A stretch of 64,000 nucleotides of DNA from the NCBI GenBank assembly GCA_024734495.1, contig JALMQS010000099.1:100469322-100533321 (forward strand), given 5' to 3'. Source of the DNA: Forficula auricularia. Taxonomy: Eukaryota > Arthropoda > Insecta > Dermaptera > Forficulidae. Positions 10,721 to 22,310 of this stretch are shown here, piece by piece. How positions within the stretch are numbered: position 1 is the first letter of the stretch; every line of letters begins with the position of its first letter. Under the pieces are notes generated by a model, which made no database searches, was not told where the DNA came from, and saw only the letters and a list, made by a program, of their open reading frames with translations. The position numbers and the translations under genes were made by a program.

Positions 10721-11800
10721 AAAGTTGTGGTGGATGGAACATCATCTGAATCGTTCTCCACAAACTCTGGTGTTCCCCAAGGCTCCGTAATCTCCTCCAC
10801 ACTCTTCCTAATTTATATAAACGACCTTTTCGATCAAACGGCAAACCCCACTCATTGTTACGCCGACGATAGCACTCTACACGGCAAACCCTCACTCCCG
10901 AATAATCGAATCAATGTTACCTCCTCAATTACTCTCGACCTAGACAAACTGAATAAATGGGGCTCACAAAATTTAGTTAACTTCAATTCAAACAAGACTC
11001 AATGTTGTCTAATTTCTAGGCGCGAAAATAAAGATTTCCCTGATATTCACTTCGATTCGAATACCCTAAAAATGTGTGACAGCCTATCCATGTTGGGCGT
11101 CTCTGTCGCATCTGACCTGTCTTGGAATGAACACATCTCCTCTGTGGCGAAATCTGCAGCAAGGAAGATTGGCTTCTTATTCAGGTCCAAGCGATTTTAC
11201 AAACCCCCACAACTTCTCACCATCTACAAGGCCCAAATCCGCCCCTGTCTCGAATACGGCTCTCATCTATGGAGAGGAGCCTCTAAATATTCTCTTGCTA
11301 CCCTGGATGCAATTCAGAAACGAGCCGTCAGGCTAATTGACGATTCTACCCTCACCGACTCCCTCGACTCGCTGGCTCATCGAAGAGATGTCTCTGCCCT
11401 TTCCCTTTTCTATAGATACTATCACGGCAGGTGCTCCGATGAGATAAAATCAATAATTCCCCCCAAAGCATGCTTTGCACGTAGCACGCGTTTTGCCGAC
11501 TCCCAACACTCTTTCGCGGTCAAATTAGAAAAGTGCCGGACCACTTCATTCGCGAATACATATATCGCCATGACTTCAAGGAACTGGAACTCTCTTCCAG
11601 CCTCTATCTTTCCCAGCACCTATAATCTTCAAACCTTCAAAACTGGAGTGCATAGACACCTACGTCTACACCCTCTCACTTAATCAACTTTCTCTTCTCT
11701 TCGGTAATGCAAGGGTCTTTCGAGATCCATAGGGGCTGCATCTTTACTGGTGCACCCCTTCTTGCATTCGATTGCATTAAAAAAAAAAAAAAAAAAAAAA
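10721..11800 (+). mobile_element. 5'-truncated CR1/Jockey-like non-LTR retrotransposon
   Basis: It holds the C-terminal part of the reverse transcriptase ORF, a short 3' UTR (11684-11779) with GGGTCTTTCGAGATCC and GCATTCGATTGCATT, and a poly(A) of about 22 residues. Two more decayed copies occur at 56.5-56.7 and 58.2-58.9 kb, the latter with the same 3' end. The intact reading frame marks this as the youngest copy of the family in the window. Its insertion between inverted arms suggests it landed in, or was captured by, a foldback element. Confidence 0.8.
10727..11683 (+). CDS. Non-LTR reverse transcriptase, C-terminal fragment
   Basis: A 318-codon open frame that is the end of a LINE ORF2. 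It copies the element's RNA into DNA at the insertion site in autonomous members. Residues 14-33 carry SGVPQGSVISSTLFLIYIND, and YADD at about residues 44-47 is the catalytic box. Further on come LxxLGVxxxSDLSWNEHI and IRPCLEYGSHLW, then the C-terminal segment with LFYRYYHGRCSDE and NWNSLPAS, typical of CR1/Jockey-group elements. The frame begins at a GTG and is open only a few codons further upstream, so it has no true start; it is a 5'-truncated copy. The endonuclease domain and the first catalytic aspartate are missing, so it cannot be autonomous. Clade placement is from motif style only. Confidence 0.85.
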   Translation: MVDGTSSESFSTNSGVPQGSVISSTLFLIYINDLFDQTANPTHCYADDSTLHGKPSLPNNRINVTSSITLDLDKLNKWGSQNLVNFNSNKTQCCLISRRENKDFPDIHFDSNTLKMCDSLSMLGVSVASDLSWNEHISSVAKSAARKIGFLFRSKRFYKPPQLLTIYKAQIRPCLEYGSHLWRGASKYSLATLDAIQKRAVRLIDDSTLTDSLDSLAHRRDVSALSLFYRYYHGRCSDEIKSIIPPKACFARSTRFADSQHSFAVKLEKCRTTSFANTYIAMTSRNWNSLPASIFPSTYNLQTFKTGVHRHLRLHPLT

Positions 11801-11868
11801 ATAACCTTTTGGTCTTTTATTCAGTGAAACACACATAGTTATTTATATTTAAAATTTTTGTTTTTACA
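11801..11868. repeat. Right arm of the inverted repeat flanking the LINE
   Basis: Starting directly after the LINE poly(A), this arm (CTTTTATTCAGTGAAACACAC and onward to TTTTTACATT) is the reverse complement of 10549-10615 with few mismatches. Confidence 0.7.
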
Positions 11869-12630
11869 TTTAAACATGTTTCACTTAGAACCTACAGTCC
11901 TATACCATTCTCCCTTAACAAAATAGATATATTTTCAAATTTATCTGTTAAAAAAAATTTTCTATAACAATTGAATATCGAGTGCTGATTAATTTGATAC
12001 ACCCTGTAATGTTGAATTGAAATACACCTCGCATTGGATCTGTTTGTTCTTACAGGATAAACATTAAAGGTATGTTATTCGTACTTTAAAATACAGTCCC
12101 TCTCTATTATTATAAATCAACATTTTTGATTTAATCTAATTGTATAAAATAATTTACGTTTCACCAAATATTAGAAACCCTTTGAAATATAAAATAATTT
12201 CCAACAGAATTTAGCAAAGGAAACATTTGTTTAAATTTTTTAATTCATATATATATATATTTAACGTAAATACAATAAACATTGAGGTTAAAATTGAAGA
12301 GAAACTATTATTAAACAGAAATATTGCAAAATAAAATTTAATTGAAAATAAATTTTATTTCTACTTTACCTTAATAAACTTGTCATTTTATTCTTAGATT
12401 TTGAAAAAGTGTTTGTCTCTGAATCTACGACTATTGGTATATGTGTGGGTGTCTGATCAAGTTTTCTATAATATTAAGGAATAAAAATTTCAAAACGAAT
12501 TTTCATAGTAAGTTGTTTTGTTTTAAGATTAATACCTAATTAGATTTTGATTTAAATCGCATCACGCTATCTTGACGTTTAATTTGTAGATTTAACTAAA
12601 ATAATAATTATATCTTAAAATATTATTTAG

Positions 12631-12697
12631 GGGTCAGATCGGGTAGAGTCATTACCTATGAATAAGCTAGCCCGGGTTCAAGTCCGACTCACTAATC
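12631..12697 (+). repeat. tRNA-like sequence (possible SINE head or tRNA pseudogene)
   Basis: An A-box-like stretch CAGATCGGGTAGAGTC is followed about 25 nt later by a good B box in CCGGGTTCAAGTCCGAC. The anticodon arm does not fold convincingly and the acceptor stem is imperfect, so a functional tRNA is unlikely. Confidence 0.45.
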
Positions 12698-13964
12698 TTA
12701 AATTTAATTTAATATTTAATAAAATAATTTATAATCATTTACGAAAGAGCCCTCCTCCGTGAATTTTTGACTCATTAGCAATTTACGATAACTCCTTGTA
12801 CTATAAATGAGAATCTTCTAATGGTAATATCAGCTTTCTTCGATTTTTGTTTGGAAATTTTATTAACTTAAATTATTTTTGAACCCTCTCTCATTTGGGT
12901 CACCATCATTTTCACATAGTGAGTCATTTTCAAAAGGTCATATAGGGTGCATATGCAACATTTCCTACAAATCAATCAAAGGGTCTAGGAGTTTTTTTAT
13001 TTTATTAATTTTCCACAAAGTTTGTTTGTTGTATCTATTGAGCCTTGTAATATGATTGTATTTTTTTTAAAAAAAGGAAACGATGCCATTGTTTTGCTGT
13101 GTCAATTGTTTTAATATTGTGATCGACATATGGTATAATGAACTATATATTACTTATACGAGGAGGTTAAGTTGAAAAGTAAATTTTGTAAAGGAGGAAA
13201 TTTTATTTAAGTTTTATTTAATGGTTTCATATAATTCCAATTGTTGTTATTGTTTTGTAGATTGCCTGAGGAAGCAGAAAAATATACTGAGGAACGTAGC
13301 AACATATCGAAAATGTAACTTATAATTTTATGTCAAGCCCAAGTAGCCAATAGCCAGCCACAAAGAAAAAATTCAACATGTACGTTAACAACACCAATTT
13401 ATCACAAAGAATCTACAACAGGCATTACAAATATCATACATGTCTGAAATTAGAATCTCTGGTCAAATAAATACCTCTTTACATGTCCATTAAAATTACT
13501 CTGATTACCTCTGGTGTTCTGCTCATATACGATATATCACAGTTAAATAGTACCTTTATATCAGGTTATTCTTAATTTTGAAAATCAACATCACTGAGTC
13601 TAGTTCGATAAGTTCTATAACCCGTAGTAGCAGCAATTCATTTATCAAAAATTGGCCGATCAAATCTTTGAAACTGAAAGAGTGGCCCAAAACAAATTGG
13701 TCTGTCCGTTTGTCTGTGTGTTCGGCATCTCCAAAATAGTGAATGTCAGTCACTCAACTACAAATTAACTGCTTAAGGACGTTCCCTAATATAACTCAGA
13801 TGCAGTTCGCTCTTTTCCCTACACTCATATGCGCAGAAAGGCAAAAATATTTTCACTGCGTCGTTTCTCGGATCTGGCAACATTACATTCTTACCGTCGC
13901 TAAAAGACAAAGAATAAAAAAATAAACTGCAACGGATCGTTGCTAAACTTTATCCAAATTCATT

Positions 13965-14003
13965 AACCGACTTCAAAAAAGGAGGAGGTTCTCTATTCGA
14001 TTG

Positions 14004-14036
<33 letters not shown>

Positions 14037-14713
14037 TGCCTATGTTTACCTCATATCTCCGCCAATTGTCAACCGATTTTGAAAATTTTTTTTGCATTGG
14101 GTCCAGTCTAGCTTCCGATTGGTCACAATTTTTTTCGATTTTTTTCATAGGTATTAGACCTTTTTATATGAGGTTTGTTTAGACCTAACCTCTTTGTTTA
14201 TGAACCGATTTCGATGGGTTCTTTTTTTATCCGAAAGGGGTGTCTTAGGGATGGTGTCATATTAATTTGGTCAAGTTCTGATGATATAATCACTATTAAT
14301 AACATCACTAAAAAAGAGAAAAATAAAAATTTTTAAGAAAAAAATAAAAACCGACTTCAAAAAATTAAATGCAACTAAATATAAAAATACACTAAAAGGT
14401 ATAAAATAATTATTATCTTATTTAGTTACAACTAAACGGCGAAATATTAACACGAAATTACTTTTTGAAGTTGGTGCCAAACATATACCTTTTATGAATC
14501 GCACTCGACGGATCTTACTTAGTACGTTTGGCGGGTACGCTCACTTATAGGTATAGTTTGTTTGGCACCGACTTTAAAAAGTAATTTCGTGTTAATATTT
14601 CGTCGTTTAGTTGTAACTAAATAAGATAATAATTATTTTATACCTTTTAGTGTATTTTTATATTTGTTGCATTTAATTTTTGAGTCGGTTTTTATTTTTT
14701 CTTAAAAATTTTT
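13965..14713 (+). mobile_element. AACCGACTTC-type non-autonomous element, copy A (nested)
   Basis: It begins AACCGACTTCAAAAAAGGAG and is followed by a long T run (14008-14035). It then holds a segment with repeated AACCGATTTnGA-like motifs and ends with a large palindrome (about 14350-14700). Comparison with 41.05-41.11 kb shows the empty site, ATTCATT joined to TGAAATATT. ATT is found on both sides of the insert, consistent with a 3-bp target duplication or ATT belonging to the element. Copies B and C lie inverted at 23.9-24.7 and 52.7-53.6 kb. A small ORF in copy B is inside the repeat and is not a gene. Confidence 0.8.
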
Positions 14714-15569
14714 ATTTGAAATATTAATATGTTTGTTCCTTTATTGTAATCAGATATCACTTGCAATTTGTAGTTCATATTGACATTAATTCAAAAATAA
14801 TTCTCATTTAAGAGTCGAGGAATAACCATTCACATTGGATTTTGACATTTCGGTTATTATTGTAACCATTGCTGAAGACATAGAGAATCGACTTAAAATC
14901 AAAAATAGCCATCGATTCTCATCTAATACTTGAGGAATAACAATTCTACATTAGGTTTTTGACGTTTCGATTATTATTGGTAACCATTGCTGAAGACATG
15001 GAGGAATCGACTTAAAATCAAAAATAACGATCGATTCTTATCTAATACTAGAGGAATAACCTTATTGCATTCCATTTTTGATGTTTTGACTATTAATTGG
15101 AAACCTCTACTGAAAATGTGGAAGAATCGACTCAAGCTTGAGTTGTTTACCAAAAAAGAATTTAGTCTTTTTGATTTTAAGTCGATTCTTCCACATTTTC
15201 AGTAGAGGTTTCATTAATAGTCAAAACATCAAAAATGGAATTCAATAAGGTTATTCAAGGAATAATAATTCTACATTAGGTTTTTGACGTTTCGATTATT
15301 ATTGGTAACCATTGCTGAAGGCATGGAGGAATCGACTTAAAATCAAAAATAACGATCGATTCTTATCTAATACTAGAGGAATAACCTTATTGCATTCCAT
15401 ATTTTGATGTTTTGACTATTAATGGAAACCTCTACTGAAAATGTGGAAGAATCGACTTAAAATCAAAAAGACTAAATTCTTTTATGGCAAACAACTCAAG
15501 CTTGATGGTTACCAATAATAATCGAAACGTCAAAAACCTAATGTAGAATTGTTATTCCTCAAGTATTAG

Positions 15570-16340
15570 ATGAGAATCGATGGCTATTTTTGATTTTAAG
15601 TCGATTCCTCTATGTCTTCAGCAATGGTTACAATAATAACCGAAATGTCAAAAATCCAATATAGAATGGTTATTCCTCAAGTATTAGATGAGAATCAATC
15701 GCTATTTTTGGTTTAAAGTCGATTTCTCTATGTCTTCAGCAATGGTTACCAATAAAAACCGAAACGTCAAAAATCCAATGTAGAATGGATATTTCTCAAG
15801 TATTAGATGAGAATCAATCGCTATTTTTTATTTTAAGTCGATTCCTCCATGTCTTCAGCAATGGTTACTAATAAAAACCGAAACGTCAAAAATCCAATAT
15901 AGAATGATTATTCCTCAAGTACTAGATGAGAATCAATCGCTATTTTTGGTTTAAAGTCGATTTCTCTATGTCTTCAGCAATGGTTACTAATAAAAACCGA
16001 AACGTCAAAAATCCAATATAGAATGATTATTCCTCAAGTACTAGATGAGAATCAATCGCTATTTTTGGTTTAAAATCGATTTCTCTATGTCTTCAGCAAT
16101 TGTTACTAATAAAAACCGAAACGTCAAAAATCCAATATAGAATGATTATTCCTCAAGTACTAGATGAGAATCAATCGCTATTTTTGGTTTAAAATCGATT
16201 TCTCTATGTCTTCAGCAATGGTTACTAATAAAAACCGAAACGTCAAAAATCCAATATAGAATGATTATTCCTCGAGTACTAGATGAGAATCAATCGCTAT
16301 TTTTGGTTTAAAATCGATTTCTCTGTCTTCAGCAAAGGTA
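15570..16340. repeat. Tandem array of a 119-bp unit, copy 1
   Basis: The landmark TATGTCTTCAGCAATGG, or CATGTC in its place, recurs at about 15611, 15729, 15848, 15967, 16086 and 16205, a period of 118-119 bp. Each unit also carries ATTCCTCAAGTAnTAGATGA and CCGAAACGTCAAAAATCCAA. The last four units are nearly identical, which points to recent unequal exchange or slippage. Confidence 0.9.
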
Positions 16341-17378
16341 ACGGATAAGAAAACAACGCAGTTGCTATGGTTACTCATAAAAATTCCTCCCAAATTTTTA
16401 GCATTTCACAGAGAGAAGCCTATCCATTCTTACTTAAGCAAGGCTAAATGAGCTATATTAAAACTTTCAAATGAATAAATTTTAAAGAATTTAAAAAATT
16501 AAAAAAGTAACATCTTACTCTAGAGTAAAGTACTTTAAAATATAATTTTACTAAAAACTTTATTTAACCTTTTTTGTGGTCCCCAAGGTACTTAATTAGG
16601 ATATTAAATTTCATCAAAATTGGTTAAGTCATTTTCAAGATATTTAGAAAAAACTAAAAAAGTACTGAAATAAAGTACTAATGTTTGTGGACCGATATGT
16701 ACCAAAAACTAATCAGCGCTTCATTTTGTTAAACTAATGGTAGGTTTTCAATTTCATTTCAATCGGTGCAACGGTGTGGAAAAAATCGTGGGCCAAAAAA
16801 ACGATAACATACATACATCCATCCATACGCACGCACTAAATGAAAAATCGCACTTTTTGGCCTCTCGACGAGACCCCATGTAATTTTTGGCAAAACCGCC
16901 ACGTGCTAATATTCAACCTAATTGAATACTACAATTTGTGACTTTAATTGAGTCCATGGGTTCCGTAGTCTTTACCTGAGGACCCTTTGAAACCACGCTT
17001 GCCCCGAGAGCGATTACAATACTTTACCCATGCTTTGCATTGGATAAAGTAACATGCTTTGCATTGGATAAAGTAAAAACACTTTATAAAACAGCTCAAT
17101 GCGAAATTCCAGATGAGAACAATATTGTTAGGTTGAGAGAATTAGCTAAAAAATCTTAAATACACCAGCTGCAGAAGTTTTTTTAGATATGGAAAAATTG
17201 AGTAATTTTAGTGCGACATTGCCAAGTCGCCATCTCTCACTTGCCATACCATGAGAGAAAAAATGAAAACAATCAAAACTTTTAACCTTTTTAACTTTTT
17301 TACCTAACTTTTAACATTTTTCATACAAAACGAATACCGCTTGATACAATTATTTTAACAGAAAAATATTTGATATAT

Positions 17379-17577
17379 AAAGAGAAACAAAGAGGTTGTC
17401 CTCTGCTTGATGCAAATAAACATATACACATATATATCAAGATGATATATCTGTATATATATTATTTATTTGTTTGAGACTATAGTTAGTTTATTTGCAT
17501 CAAGCAGAGGACAACCTCTTTGTTTCTCTTGTGAATCAACAACTCTGCTACTCTCGGCAAAACAAAAACTTTTCAAT
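17379..17577. mobile_element. Palindromic short element, hammerhead-associated family, copy 3 (divergent arms)
   Basis: An exact 12-bp target duplication TATTTGATATAT flanks it at 17367-17378 and 17578-17589. The arms (AAACAAAGAGGTTGTCCTCT and CTGCTTGATGCAAATAAAC, inverted at 17491-17530) differ from the other copies. The right end (TCTGCTACTCTCGGCAAAA, then ACTTTTCAATT) and the GAGACTATAG piece near 17476 are those of the family. So it is a subfamily in which the arm sequence has been replaced. Confidence 0.75.
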
Positions 17578-17859
17578 TATTTGATATATCTTCAGTTAAT
17601 GATTCTCAGTTTTTCAAAATAATTTCAAGAAAATTACGATTGTTATTTAATGAAACAGTCGCTTCAACATCAATCGGGATAGGGTTCGCGAATTAAATAT
17701 GCAAATCTCAATGGATAATATTTACAAATTTAGTGCCGCAAGGACTATTGAAAAAATTTCTACATATAAAGGACACTTGTAAATATGTGTATTCAAAGTT
17801 CTAAAAGGATTTCAAGAAAATCTATTTGTTAGGGAACGTCTTTAAGTCTATTTTAGCTA

Positions 17860-18120
17860 CCTCTCTAAAAAAATGAAAACATGGTTAGAAAGAGTTCAAT
17901 GTTGTTTTTGAGGTTACCAAATATCTTATATAAGCTAAGGTTTTGCCATTGATTATAGATCCAGACGATGAACTTTAGGTCTTATTAATTTAGGAAAACC
18001 CTGAATATAAGACGAATCAAGCGGTCCTTTCAGGAAAATAAGAAGCTCAACCTTTAGATAAGAGCTCACACAACTGTTGAGCCCGAAAACTCATGCTATT
18101 TTGAGACTGACACATGCGAG
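17860..18120 (+). repeat. Dispersed repeat with a TATA-like motif, copy 1
   Basis: Matches 20040-20240 with moderate divergence. Shared blocks include AATATCTTATATAAGC, TTTTGCCATT, CTTATTAATTTAGGAA, GACGAATCAAGCG or AACGAATCAAGCG, and TTTCAGGAAAATAAGAAGCT followed by CAAC. It could be part of an LTR or a non-autonomous element; no termini were identified. Confidence 0.55.
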
Positions 18121-19299
18121 GCTGCCTTTAACTGATATTCCAACCACAAGATGACGTCTTTTTTTCTGGAGGGGACACCTCTTCATGGGTAGTGTCGGAC
18201 TCATACCGACTAAAACCCCTCCTTTCCCCGATTCACCTACCCCGGAACCGCTATTTGCATTACTTCAGGGTAACAAGATGAGGTCTAATACGTAAGCGTT
18301 GCCTTTATCATACATTCCCAAAATGCTTGAATCCAATTGTTATTAATTCCCATCTTTAATCACTCTAAACCGAAAGAATAACTCCTCCAATCCCTAATTA
18401 TTCTAATTATCTATAGATATTAAATTCACAACATCTGGGCTTTAAATAAATCGTTTAGATCGAAAGGATTTCTCTCAATAAAATTGAATTTCATCCGCCA
18501 GTCGGACCATATAACTGATATGGCCAGCTCCAAATTATTCTCGTATTTTATTCTATTTGCCAACAGAACATCCATTAGTTTTAATTACTAGTTCTTTTTA
18601 TATCGTATTTTCTTTTTATTTATTCATCATCAATCAATAGAATGAAAATCAATTCAATTTATTTTTGAAAATCTACTCAAGATTTATTTCATTTGTACAA
18701 AATGAATTGAATTGAGTTAAATATTATATTAATTTTTTTTTATCAAGTAGCTACATTATAAATGATATATTTCATGTAGATAGGAAGGAGTGGAGGGAAC
18801 AATAGCCTTGCAAACTAAAGATAAAAAACGACCATACTACGCCGTCTAGTTTGAGCAGTTCTATATAGTAAATAACGCTGATTTACTTATCATATTATGA
18901 GTTTCTCACTCAAATTTGTCAACGAAACTCTGGTAGAATTTATCAATCTACTGACCATTATCTATACAAGAATTTGTAAATCAAATTTCGTACGAACTAC
19001 AGCACTACACCACCACCCTCTGGCGTTGAAGCTAATTAATATCTTATTTATGATGTATGTGATTTCTTTTTTATATTGTTTATGTTTATAACATACCATA
19101 GTTTATATGTTCATCTTCCAAACAACCTATAATTTATTTATGCACAGGCATCATATTATTATGTTTTTTATATATTTTATGTTTGAATTAATTGATTAAT
19201 ATATATTGTATTACTTAATTCGCAGAGAATAATTAAACCGACTTAGAAATTTTTATTTTTATTTTATACGCCCTTGAGGATTCAGAGCCTGCATGCAGG

Positions 19300-19560
19300 A
19301 CGGGTCTGGTATTGAATTCATACAAAAATGTTCAATTTTTTTGCTCATTGTGTTGCAAGTGTCTGGAACGTGGAGAAAAATTATTTTTAACCATGATTTT
19401 TTTCTTTCTGTCCGAATGTATGTCTCGATTCATATACTAGCAATAACTTTAAGAACGAAAAGTAGAAAGTTCTTTCTTTGGATAAATTATTTATATTTCC
19501 GATGCGCAGTATTGATTAGATTTTGGACTATCTACTTCTAGATCTTTCGGATAAAAAACG
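19300..19560 (+). repeat. Dispersed repeat shared with 37.06-37.26 kb
   Basis: Blocks TTTTGCTCAnTGTGTTG, GTCTnGAACGTnGAGAAAAA and a following TTTTTnTGTCnGAAT are common to both places and appear in weaker form near 29.4 and 34.4 kb. The short ORF across 19293-19541 lies entirely in the repeat and has no recognisable domain. Confidence 0.45.
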
Positions 19561-20039
19561 GGAAAATTATTCATAAAATGAAATTTTTTGAGATTTTAAT
19601 CCGTTTCTATAGCGAAAAATAATTAAGAATCAAACAGATATATTTTGCATTATTGACCGAAACTTCAAACAGCGTACCAAGTCAGTGAAAAAGTTAAACT
19701 TTTTCTTCCAAATCTTATTTTGTTTTGTGAGCCTTAGAGCATGACTCTAAATAAATAAAAATCATTTTCAAAATCAACATTTTTTATATAGGTTTTCCTA
19801 TCACATGGGAATAAAGGTGCTGTTCTGCTCTGTTATTTTGTTGGGACCCATCAAACTAAAAGCGAATTAAACTCAAGCTATACTCCGACAATAAAAAACA
19901 AAAGAAACAGCGAAAATTGATGAGGTGCGATATCTTGCAGCTGTTGTATGTTCGCTGAATTGTTATGATTAATATATCTATAACTCAAAAAGTGAGAATA
20001 ATTTGTTTTTACTGCAAAATAACTACAAATTAAGATAAT

Positions 20040-20240
20040 GAAAGAATGATTAGAGAAAGAATTTAATGTTATTTCTGTGATTACCGAATATCTTATATAA
20101 GCGATGTTTTTGCCATTAGATACAGACTAAGAATTTGTTTCCTTATTAATTTAGGAATCCGCTGAGTATAAAACGAATCAAGCGCTCCTTTCAGGAAAAT
20201 AAGAAGCTCAACCGTTATTTAAGAGTTCACTAAGCGAGCA
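20040..20240 (+). repeat. Dispersed repeat with a TATA-like motif, copy 2
   Basis: Counterpart of the 17.9-kb segment in the same orientation about 2.2 kb further on, ending near AAGAGTTCACTAAGCGAGC. The two copies have many substitutions, so the duplication is old. Confidence 0.55.
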
Positions 20241-21224
20241 AATATAAAAATTTATTTTTTTAATTTTATTGTTGAATTTATTTAATAGAAGATTTTTGAA
20301 ATTAATATTTAAATTGTTTTTTTTTCTGCACTCTACTCCTTCAAATTCCTTCAGACCTCTATGATATACTTTTCTACATGATGTTATTTACACAAATCTG
20401 CAGTTCACTTCATTAGAAGTAATAATCCAATATCTTAGTTTCAAAACTAATTTACTCTATAAGTGTGAAGAAGTCCAGGAATAAATATAGAAGAATAAGA
20501 TTGACGAATAATATTCAAAGGCAGGGCTGACTAGAAATAAATTAAAACATTCAAAGGATTTCGGGTGATTAAAGGTTTTAAAAAGACGTATTGAGACTGC
20601 AATCTCTTTTTCCTTTAGAAGTGCAGCAGATATATTCTGTCAGAATGTAAAAGATTTAAGGATATGTGAAATGTATAGACACTCTCAAAATATATGTAAA
20701 TTTATGTATTGACGCTTTAAATTCACAAGTAGAACGTAAGATTGTCTAATTCAATTGAAAACAACGATGCTAATTTAGTTGAATTTTCCCTTAGGAAATT
20801 GCACTCAAGGCTGAGATTGTACCGATGCCGATTTTCACGGCCGGGACATAAGCACTAGTCTCGCCCTCGCTCTTTACAAATTTCTTTGGTTATACTGTAG
20901 TTCATGCACTTTTTACTTAAGTACATATAGGTAAACACAAATATGAGTAAACGATGAAGAATGCATTTTCTTTAAGCCTGAATCACAATAGAAATCATTC
21001 GACAATTGAAGCAGCAATTTTGGATTCCCTTTCCTAATTTTGTATGTTAGACAATAGAAGCGAAAACTGTTAAGAGGATGGGTTATTTGGTACTTATTCA
21101 GGTCGACTTTACCTTCTGTAAAGACTTTGTTCCACAACAATCGTCTCGCTTGTGTACAAGGCACAAGTTTCTTAGACTAATCTCCAAATCTAATTAAGAA
21201 CTTAAAAAAGTAGGCAAAAACTCC

Positions 21225-21290
21225 GGGCTTAGGATCTTAACCCATGACCTTTAGGTTTCAAAATAACCAGTTAGATAACTTTTCTCAAAG
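21225..21290 (-). repeat. tRNA-like sequence, minus strand
   Basis: On the minus strand AGTTATCTAACTGGTTATTT is followed by a B-box-like AAGGTCATGGGTTAAGATCC. The spacing suits a pol III internal promoter, but the arms do not pair well; probably a SINE remnant. Confidence 0.35.
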
Positions 21291-22173
21291 AGAATATTAT
21301 TTTTTTATGCGATAATATAAAAACAATTAAAATGTTATTCTTTATATATCCTCAAAATTTACAAAAAAATCCGGTGTGTGTTATGATTTTTACATTGAAT
21401 TTCCTTTAAATAAATAAATAAATAAATAATAATAATATGAATTTACTAGTTTGGCCTACCCGGCAGGCAGCCATGTTTTGTTGACTTCTTTCTCATCGAT
21501 GAACTCTAAAACTCAACAGTAGATCCTGAATTTTACGCAGCCTTAAATAAGAGGTGACGAAATGGTTGCCTATATTCAGGCGTTTGGTGCGTACAAGGTT
21601 AGTTTTCTTTAGAAATAATCAAAATGTTTTCATATATTGCTTTGGAATAATCTATACAAATTTAAGTATACGTATAATATATCTATATGTGTATGTATGA
21701 GCCGTTCAGAGGCCAATACAATTAAGTCTATAAACCAAAAAAATTATGTTTTTTAAATTCCAAATTCATTAGAAAACAATTTCAGAAAAAATAAAAAGAA
21801 GGCTCTACTGATGAAATCCATAACCAGGAGTTTTGTACAAAAATAATAGACCTAATTTGTTGGTTAATAATTTACCAAAAATTTATAAATTTTTCAAAAA
21901 TGAGCTTGGAAACGGATGAGCTTCTGAACTACTCATATATATTTATACAAATTTAAACTTACTGTCTGAGATTTCAAAATTTACAATTATTCATATTAAT
22001 GTTGAGTTTGGTCCAAAGGACTAGAATTTTGAATTGTTGACCCTACGAAATATTGTAATTGGGAATGTCCTGAAATCAAATTTATAGTTTTTAGAGGGTC
22101 TGGTGTTGACTCGAGGTGAAACATAATAATAAAAAAAAAATTAAAATAGTATTTTTTAAAATGATTATTTTCT

Positions 22174-22310
22174 GTTAGTTATTCAATAGGACACTTGTTT
22201 CACATGTAAGAAAAAAGGAGAGTGAGTTTTTTCAATATATATATTGAAAAAACTCTCTGCCTGAAAAAACTTTCTTACACGTGAAACAAGTGACGGAGTA
22301 AATAACTCAC
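22174..22310. mobile_element. Short foldback element
   Basis: The outer arms ACTTGTTTCACATGTAAGAA and TTCTTACACGTGAAACAAGT are inverted copies. The centre is a perfect hairpin of GAGTTTTTTCAATA and its complement (22223-22256). No coding capacity; target duplication not clear. Confidence 0.6.

Larger units (their letters stand above)
13925..17065. mobile_element. Foldback element with tandem-repeat arms, copy 1
   Basis: The left boundary carries ACTGCAACGGATCGTTGC, a small hairpin followed by AAACTTTATCCAAATTCA. After a nested insertion (13965-14713), 119-bp units run in plus orientation (about 14815-15140), then change orientation more than once, and then run in minus orientation to about 16340. 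A non-repetitive tail (16390-17060) ends in CATGCTTTGCATTGGATAAA. Copy 2 at 41.06-43.10 kb has the same order. The design, long inverted arms built of tandem repeats, recalls FB/Galileo-type foldback elements, but no transposase is present to confirm this. Confidence 0.7.

Noticed and set aside
12631..12697. Functional tRNA gene
   Set aside because: B box is good but the anticodon arm and acceptor stem do not pair; kept only as a tRNA-like sequence.
13262..13320. Hammerhead-like core at CCTGAGGAAGC
   Set aside because: CTGAGGA fits the first box, but no stem followed by GAAA at the proper distance was found.
14870..15010. CTGAAGACATGG in the 119-bp units as a hammerhead
   Set aside because: The first box fits, but GAAA does not follow a helix II on the same strand; on the other strand GAAAC fits and the first box does not.
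15570..16340. CRISPR-like regular repeats
   Set aside because: The 119-bp units are tandem without unique spacers and the setting is eukaryotic.
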